DNA from: Shinella sp. SUS2
GTDB taxonomy: Bacteria > Pseudomonadota > Alphaproteobacteria > Rhizobiales > Rhizobiaceae
Direction: 5' to 3'
Length of the DNA: 64,000 nt
NCBI RefSeq assembly: GCF_001262505.1
Contig: NZ_KQ410731.1
Location: 186,001 to 250,000, forward strand
Part shown: positions 60,801 to 64,000 of the stretch, one piece after another
Numbering within the stretch: position 1 is the stretch's first letter
How the letters are laid out: every line of letters begins with the position of its first letter
Made by a program: the position numbers and the translations under genes
Notes under the pieces: generated by a model
Database searches by the model: none
Seen by the model: only the letters and a program-made list of their open reading frames with translations
Told to the model about the DNA's origin: nothing

Positions 60801-60995
60801 GGCCTCGGCCTTGCGACCGTGGTCACGCTCTACCTGACGCCCGTCGCCTATCTTGTCATCGCCCGCTTCACCAGCCCGCATGCCGACGAAGAAAAGCGCC
60901 TTGCCGCCGAGCTTGCCCATGCCGAGACGCTGGGGCGGCGCGACGACACGGCGCTGCCGCAGCCGGCGGCTGTCTTGCCACAGGCGGCGGAGTGA
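57819..60995 (+). CDS. RND efflux transporter (second pump)
   Basis: A 1058-residue proton-driven exporter. It begins with a short polar leader and FTALFIRRPIFALVLNTLIV. The proton-relay aspartates are in GLVVDDAIVVLENIVRRRAE; the second-half helices include GFALAIIFLVLAAQFESFVS and GIMAKNGILIVEFANQLRDR. The starts GTG 57816 and ATG 57819 both overlap the adaptor stop. The sequence branch differs from the HAE1 pump at 25811, so the two pumps probably have different substrates. No regulator or outer-membrane factor gene adjoins it. Confidence 0.94.
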   Translation: MSGEGNALDTSGKAGFTALFIRRPIFALVLNTLIVVAGLAAFNGVEIRELPSVDQPVISVSTEFDGASPETVDRELTDVIEGAVSRVQGIKDISSSSSFERSRVTLQFSDTTDVNQAANDVRDALGRVANQLPDGADEPRVVKADADSQPIMRLALTSDRLSLEDLTLLAENEITDRLASVEGVADVAVYGDQEKIFRVDVDQSKLAARGLTVADLRNALATAAFDVPAGSLKSQSQDITVRATADLTTPADFENLILKNRVRLGDVSMVTMGPDEGSTALRSNGRQGIGLGIIRQAQSNTLDISNGVKQMVAQFDNILPEGTEIKITSDDAVFIEGAIHEVEIALVVAVVIVTLVIYLFLLDWRATLIPTISMPIALIGTIAAIYMAGFSVNILTLLAIVLATGLVVDDAIVVLENIVRRRAEGLKPRAAAILGTLEVFFAVIATTATLAAVFVPLSFLPGQAGRLFREFGFVLAFAILLSSFVALTLCPMLASRMLTKDVTHGHSGLLARIGGAASRFYCSTLSACLGAPFIVFVVALLFTAAGATSFFTIKSELTPSEDRSMVMLRVNAPQGVSLEYAQDQMKLIENKLRPLYEDGEIINIFSISGQGGSTNSGFMVLTLAPWGERERTQQAIVQDINAAVGSVPSVRAFAMQPNSLGIRGAGNGLQVALVGNDYTKLGNAAAELVRKIEDSGRFQNVRLNYEANQAQLSVTVDRERAADLGIDITGLSAALQAMLEGTSVVDIYVEGQAYPVKLSSTTQPINDPMDLENIFLKTGDGKIVPMSSIATLEEKAVAPQLSREQQLRAVSLSAGLKDGLALGEALSLVQEMAEPLLPEGSRVLPMAEAATLQENSNGLFITFGFALAIIFLVLAAQFESFVSAIIIMVTVPLGLACAVFAMIVTGTTLNIYSQIGLVLLVGIMAKNGILIVEFANQLRDRGQDIRSAIENASNIRLRPVMMTMIATVVGAVPLILASGAGAEARISLGWVLVGGLGLATVVTLYLTPVAYLVIARFTSPHADEEKRLAAELAHAETLGRRDDTALPQPAAVLPQAAE

Positions 60996-61027
60996 AGGCC
61001 GGCGGTGCTATCCCTTGCCGTGATTTG

Positions 61028-61169
61028 CCCTCACCCTCGCACTAACCCTCTCCCCACAAGCAAGGAGAGGGGACTTGCCCCGCAAACGGGCATGGGGTGT
61101 GGAAATCAGATCGGCATACCCCTTCGCCCCGCTTGCGGGGAGACGGTGGCCGACAGGCCGGGATGAGGG
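61028..61169. repeat. RIME-like palindromic intergenic repeat, copy 2 (diverged)
   Basis: A 142-bp element is bounded by CCCTCACCC (61028-61036) and a GGGATGAGGG end (61160-61169). It contains a CCCCGC-TT-GCGGGG stem and the trailing GGTGGCCGACAGGCCGGGATGA stretch that mirrors copy 1 at 37141-37160. Its first hairpin is degenerate compared with copy 1. It lies between the RND pump gene and the GlcD-type gene. Confidence 0.75.
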
Positions 61170-61259
61170 CGGCCACGACTTTTATCCTTTGTGCAATTGC
61201 GGCTGGACAGCCGCTCCTCAATTTGCTGAGTAAATCCCCACGGAGTTGAGGATTTTACG

Positions 61260-62681
61260 ATGGCTTTGGCGGATATCAGGGGCGGCGCACGCAACCACGA
61301 GGGCATCGCAGCGGCACTGCCGCGCCTGGCGGAGCGTTTCGGCACGCGATTCCAGACGGGTGAGGCGATCCGCGCCCAGCATGCACACACGACGACCTAT
61401 ATTCCCGCCCAGCTGCCTGACGGTGTCGTCTTCGTCGAGAGTGCCGAAGAAGTGAAGGCTGTGGTCTCGCTTTGCGCGGAGCTGAAGGTTCCCGTCATCC
61501 CCTTCGGCACGGGCTCTTCGCTGGAGGGGCAGGTGAATGCGCCGAATGGTGGCATTTCCATCGATTTCAGCAACATGAAGCGAGTCCTGGAAGTCAATGC
61601 CGAGGACCTCGACTGCACGGTCGAGCCCGGCATCACGCGCGAGGAGCTGAACGTCTATCTGCGCGATACCGGCCTGTTCTTCCCGATCGACCCCGGCGCG
61701 AATGCGTCGATCGGCGGCATGACCTCGACACGCGCCTCCGGCACCAATGCCGTGCGCTACGGCACGATGAAGGACAATGTGCTCGCCGTCACCGCTGTGA
61801 CAGCCACCGGCGAGGAAATCCGCACCGCCCGCCGGGCGCGAAAATCCTCCGCCGGATACGACCTGACGCGGCTCTTCGTCGGGGCGGAGGGCACACTCGG
61901 CGTGCTGACCTCGGTGACGCTGCGCCTGCAGGGCATCCCGTCGGTCATCGCCGGCGGCATCTGCGGCTTCCCGACGCTGAAGGATGCCTGTGATGCCGTC
62001 ATCATGACCATCCAGCTCGGCATTCCCGTCGCCCGCATCGAGCTTGTCAACACGCTGCAGATCAAGGCTTGCAACGCCTATTCGGGCCTGACGCTGCCCG
62101 AGCAGCCGACGCTCTTCGTCGAGTTTCACGGCAATGAGGACAGCGTTCGCCTGCAATCGGAGGAGTTCGGTGCGATCGCCGCCGAATGCGGCGGTGGGAC
62201 CTTCCAGTGGAGCGCGGATGCGGAGGAGCGCGCGAAACTCTGGAAGGCGCGGCACAATGTTTACTGGTCGGCCAAGGCGCTGCGACCCGGTTGGGAGGCG
62301 ATCGCCACCGATGTCTGCGTACCGATCTCGCGCCTTGCCGATTGCGTGGCGGAAACCGAGCGCGACATCGAGGAACACGGGCTTCTAGCGCCGATCGTCG
62401 GCCATGCGGGCGACGGAAATTTCCATGTCAGCCTCGTCTTCGACGACAAGGATCCGGCGCATGTTGCCAAGGTCGAGGCTTTCGTCGGCCGGCTCAACGC
62501 CCGGGCGCTTGCCATGGACGGCACCTGCACCGGCGAACACGGTATAGGCCAGGGCAAACAGGCCTTTCTGCCGGGTGAGCTCGGTGGCACGGTCCAGCTG
62601 ATGCGGCAGATCAAGCAGGCGCTCGACCCGGACAACATTCTGAATCCCGGCAAGATTTTTTCGACCCTCTCAGGCAATTAG
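61260..62681 (+). CDS. FAD-binding 2-hydroxyacid dehydrogenase (GlcD / D-lactate dehydrogenase type)
   Basis: A 473-residue flavoprotein of the vanillyl-alcohol-oxidase fold. The PP-loop for FAD is VIPFGTGSSLEGQVNAPNGG, with ANASIGGMTSTRASGTNAVR following. The C-terminal catalytic half has IVGHAGDGNFHVSLVFDD (metal and substrate His) and GEHGIGQGKQAFL. It fits a stand-alone D-lactate dehydrogenase (cytochrome or quinone linked) or glycolate oxidase subunit D, but no glcE/glcF genes adjoin it. D-lactate is one product of the MurQ reaction encoded elsewhere in the window, a link that is only suggestive. Confidence 0.92.
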   Translation: MALADIRGGARNHEGIAAALPRLAERFGTRFQTGEAIRAQHAHTTTYIPAQLPDGVVFVESAEEVKAVVSLCAELKVPVIPFGTGSSLEGQVNAPNGGISIDFSNMKRVLEVNAEDLDCTVEPGITREELNVYLRDTGLFFPIDPGANASIGGMTSTRASGTNAVRYGTMKDNVLAVTAVTATGEEIRTARRARKSSAGYDLTRLFVGAEGTLGVLTSVTLRLQGIPSVIAGGICGFPTLKDACDAVIMTIQLGIPVARIELVNTLQIKACNAYSGLTLPEQPTLFVEFHGNEDSVRLQSEEFGAIAAECGGGTFQWSADAEERAKLWKARHNVYWSAKALRPGWEAIATDVCVPISRLADCVAETERDIEEHGLLAPIVGHAGDGNFHVSLVFDDKDPAHVAKVEAFVGRLNARALAMDGTCTGEHGIGQGKQAFLPGELGGTVQLMRQIKQALDPDNILNPGKIFSTLSGN

Positions 62682-62723
62682 TCGTTATCCTGAGGCGGTG
62701 AAACGAAATTCAAGGCAGGCGGC

Positions 62724-64000
62724 GTGCTTTCCAGAATCATGCTCTTCGTTGGCGGCTTGGTGGTCGTGGCGCTCTTTGCGGCGCTGCTTGCTCCGCTTTT
62801 CGTCGACTGGACCAGCTTCCGCCAGGATTTTGAACGCGAGGCGAGCCGCATCATGGGCCGCACCGTCGTGGTGCATGGCAGCGTCGACGCACGCCTGATC
62901 CCGTTCCCTTCCGTGACGCTCAACGACGTGCGTGTCGGCGCGCCGGAGGATGGCCAGCCGCTGGTCGAGATTGCGCGTTTCTCCATGGATGCGGAACTGG
63001 CCCCGTTCCTCTCCGGCGAGGCGCTGATCTTCGATATGCGCATCGAGGAGCCGAAGGCGCGCATCAAGCTTTTCGAGGACGGCACGCTGGATTGGGCGCG
63101 CGGCCGCAAGTCCGATATTCCCGCCCGCACCGTCATCCTGGAAAGCGTCGCGATATCCGGCGGAGAGATCGAATTCGTCGATGCCCAGACTGGCCGCACC
63201 CGCCGTGTCACCGGCCTCGATGCACAGGTTTCGGCGAAATCGCTCGGCGGCCCCTGGCGCATCGACGGGCGCGCATCGCTTGATGGCGAGAGCGGGGCGT
63301 TCCAGCTTTCGAGCGGACAGGTGGAGAATGGTGCGCTCTCCCTGCGCGCCCGCATCGTGCCCGACCGGCTTGCCTTCACTGCCGATCTGGACGGTGCGCT
63401 GAAGGTCGTCGATTTCCGTCCGCAATATGGCGGCGACTTCACCATCTCGGAAAAGCCGCGACCGAAGGGTGAGGGGCCGGCCGACCCGATCCGTGTCGCG
63501 GGAAAATTCGAACTTTCCAACGAGCGCATCCGCGTGCCTGAATACCGCCTTGAAGCCGGCCCGCGCGAGGATCCCTATGTGGTGACCGGCGAGGCGACGC
63601 TCGATACCGGCCGTGCGCCGGAATTCCTCTTGATCGCCGATGGCCAGCAGATCGACGTCTCACGCATCGGCAACAGCGGGGAGGGCGGCAAGACGGGCCG
63701 CAACCCGCAGATCTCCGCTCGCCAGCGGCTACAGGCGCTGCTCGCCATCGCTGCCGATATCCCGATCCCGCAGGTGCCCGGCCGCGCCAGCCTGTTCCTC
63801 CCCGCCGTGGTGGTCGGTGACACGACCGTGCGCGAGGTGCGTCTCGATGTGAAGCCCGATGGGGAAGGCTGGCAGATCGACCGGGCGGATGCGCTCCTGC
63901 CCGGCCGCACGACGCTCGAGGCCAAGGGCCGGCTGACGCTCAAGGCCAACCACGGCTTTGTCGGCGATCTGCTGGTCGCCTCGAACCAGCCCTCGGGGCT
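62724..64000 (+). CDS. AsmA-family envelope protein (C-terminus outside window)
   Basis: Open to the right edge (425 codons visible). It begins with a single membrane anchor (MLFVGGLVVVALFAALLAPL) followed by FVDWTSFRQDFEREASRIMG, the AsmA-family start. Repetitive beta-rich sequence follows (VAGKFELSNERIRVPEYRLE; LTLKANHGFVGDLLVA). GTG 62724 (reading LSRIM before the anchor) fits the family N-terminus better than ATG 62739, though neither has a strong ribosome site. AsmA-like proteins act in outer-membrane assembly and phospholipid transport between membranes. Confidence 0.85.
   Translation, partial: MLSRIMLFVGGLVVVALFAALLAPLFVDWTSFRQDFEREASRIMGRTVVVHGSVDARLIPFPSVTLNDVRVGAPEDGQPLVEIARFSMDAELAPFLSGEALIFDMRIEEPKARIKLFEDGTLDWARGRKSDIPARTVILESVAISGGEIEFVDAQTGRTRRVTGLDAQVSAKSLGGPWRIDGRASLDGESGAFQLSSGQVENGALSLRARIVPDRLAFTADLDGALKVVDFRPQYGGDFTISEKPRPKGEGPADPIRVAGKFELSNERIRVPEYRLEAGPREDPYVVTGEATLDTGRAPEFLLIADGQQIDVSRIGNSGEGGKTGRNPQISARQRLQALLAIAADIPIPQVPGRASLFLPAVVVGDTTVREVRLDVKPDGEGWQIDRADALLPGRTTLEAKGRLTLKANHGFVGDLLVASNQPSG

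Noticed and set aside
58020..60920. A 966-codon open frame opposite the second RND pump
   Set aside because: Same reason: it mirrors a conserved transporter gene and has a composition typical of antisense frames.

Overview
The window is a GC-rich stretch of an alphaproteobacterial genome, most likely a member of the Rhizobiaceae (Rhizobium / Agrobacterium / Ensifer / Shinella range). This is inferred from the gene content (panCB pair, AzlCD, PrmA, CreA, DUF2391, DUF2778 and DUF1194 proteins), two RIME-like palindromic intergenic repeats (37017-37164 and 61028-61169), and a small RNA with CU-rich loops typical of rhizobia. No rRNA, tRNA, CRISPR array, insertion sequence or phage gene was seen. 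Genus and replicon cannot be decided from the sequence alone.

Layout. 1-12.8 kb is mostly housekeeping: a membrane protein cut by the left edge, a DEAD-box RNA helicase, panC-panB, azlC-azlD, an M24 aminopeptidase P, a candidate trans-acting sRNA (8567-8725), prmA, a SCO1-type protein, a 52-residue membrane ORF, an orphan cheW and creA. 12.0-24.3 kb is an amino-sugar / peptidoglycan-sugar salvage locus. One arm (minus strand) carries a BadF-type sugar kinase, a GntR regulator, a SIS-type deaminase, nagA, an M19 dipeptidase and cutC. The divergent arm carries murQ, a complete ABC importer and a Gfo/Idh/MocA oxidoreductase. The AT-rich divergent promoter holds two mirror-image copies of a 14-bp site. 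24.5-29.6 kb is an AcrAB-like RND pump with its own AcrR/TetR gene and an AcrR-type operator.

29.6-43.0 kb is the most interesting region, a 12-gene catabolic regulon. It comprises two tandem PYROXD2-like FAD oxidoreductases, a GcvT/DmdA-like folate-dependent demethylase, a small protein, a SAM methyltransferase, a BetI-like repressor, a polyamine-type ABC importer, a class III aminotransferase and a Rieske oxygenase whose bridging acid is Glu rather than Asp, as in carnitine and betaine oxygenases. Three promoter regions share a 14-bp operator, TGAAyG-ww-CATTCA. The reading offered here is import and oxidative N-demethylation of a methylated (quaternary) amine, with C1 transfer to folate and a final transamination. 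The substrate is unknown.

43.2-50.6 kb holds small exported and stress-type genes: a His-rich peptide, a vWA protein, a TetR/NmrA/DUF1772 module with tandem palindromic operators, an amidase and a DUF2778 L,D-transpeptidase-like protein. 50.7-64 kb holds a soluble double-PAS chemoreceptor, a UvrD/PcrA helicase, an AhpD-like protein and a Tat-exported cyclase, a second RND pump preceded by duplicated TTAC-N6-GTAA elements, a GlcD-type FAD dehydrogenase, and the start of an AsmA-family protein cut by the right edge.
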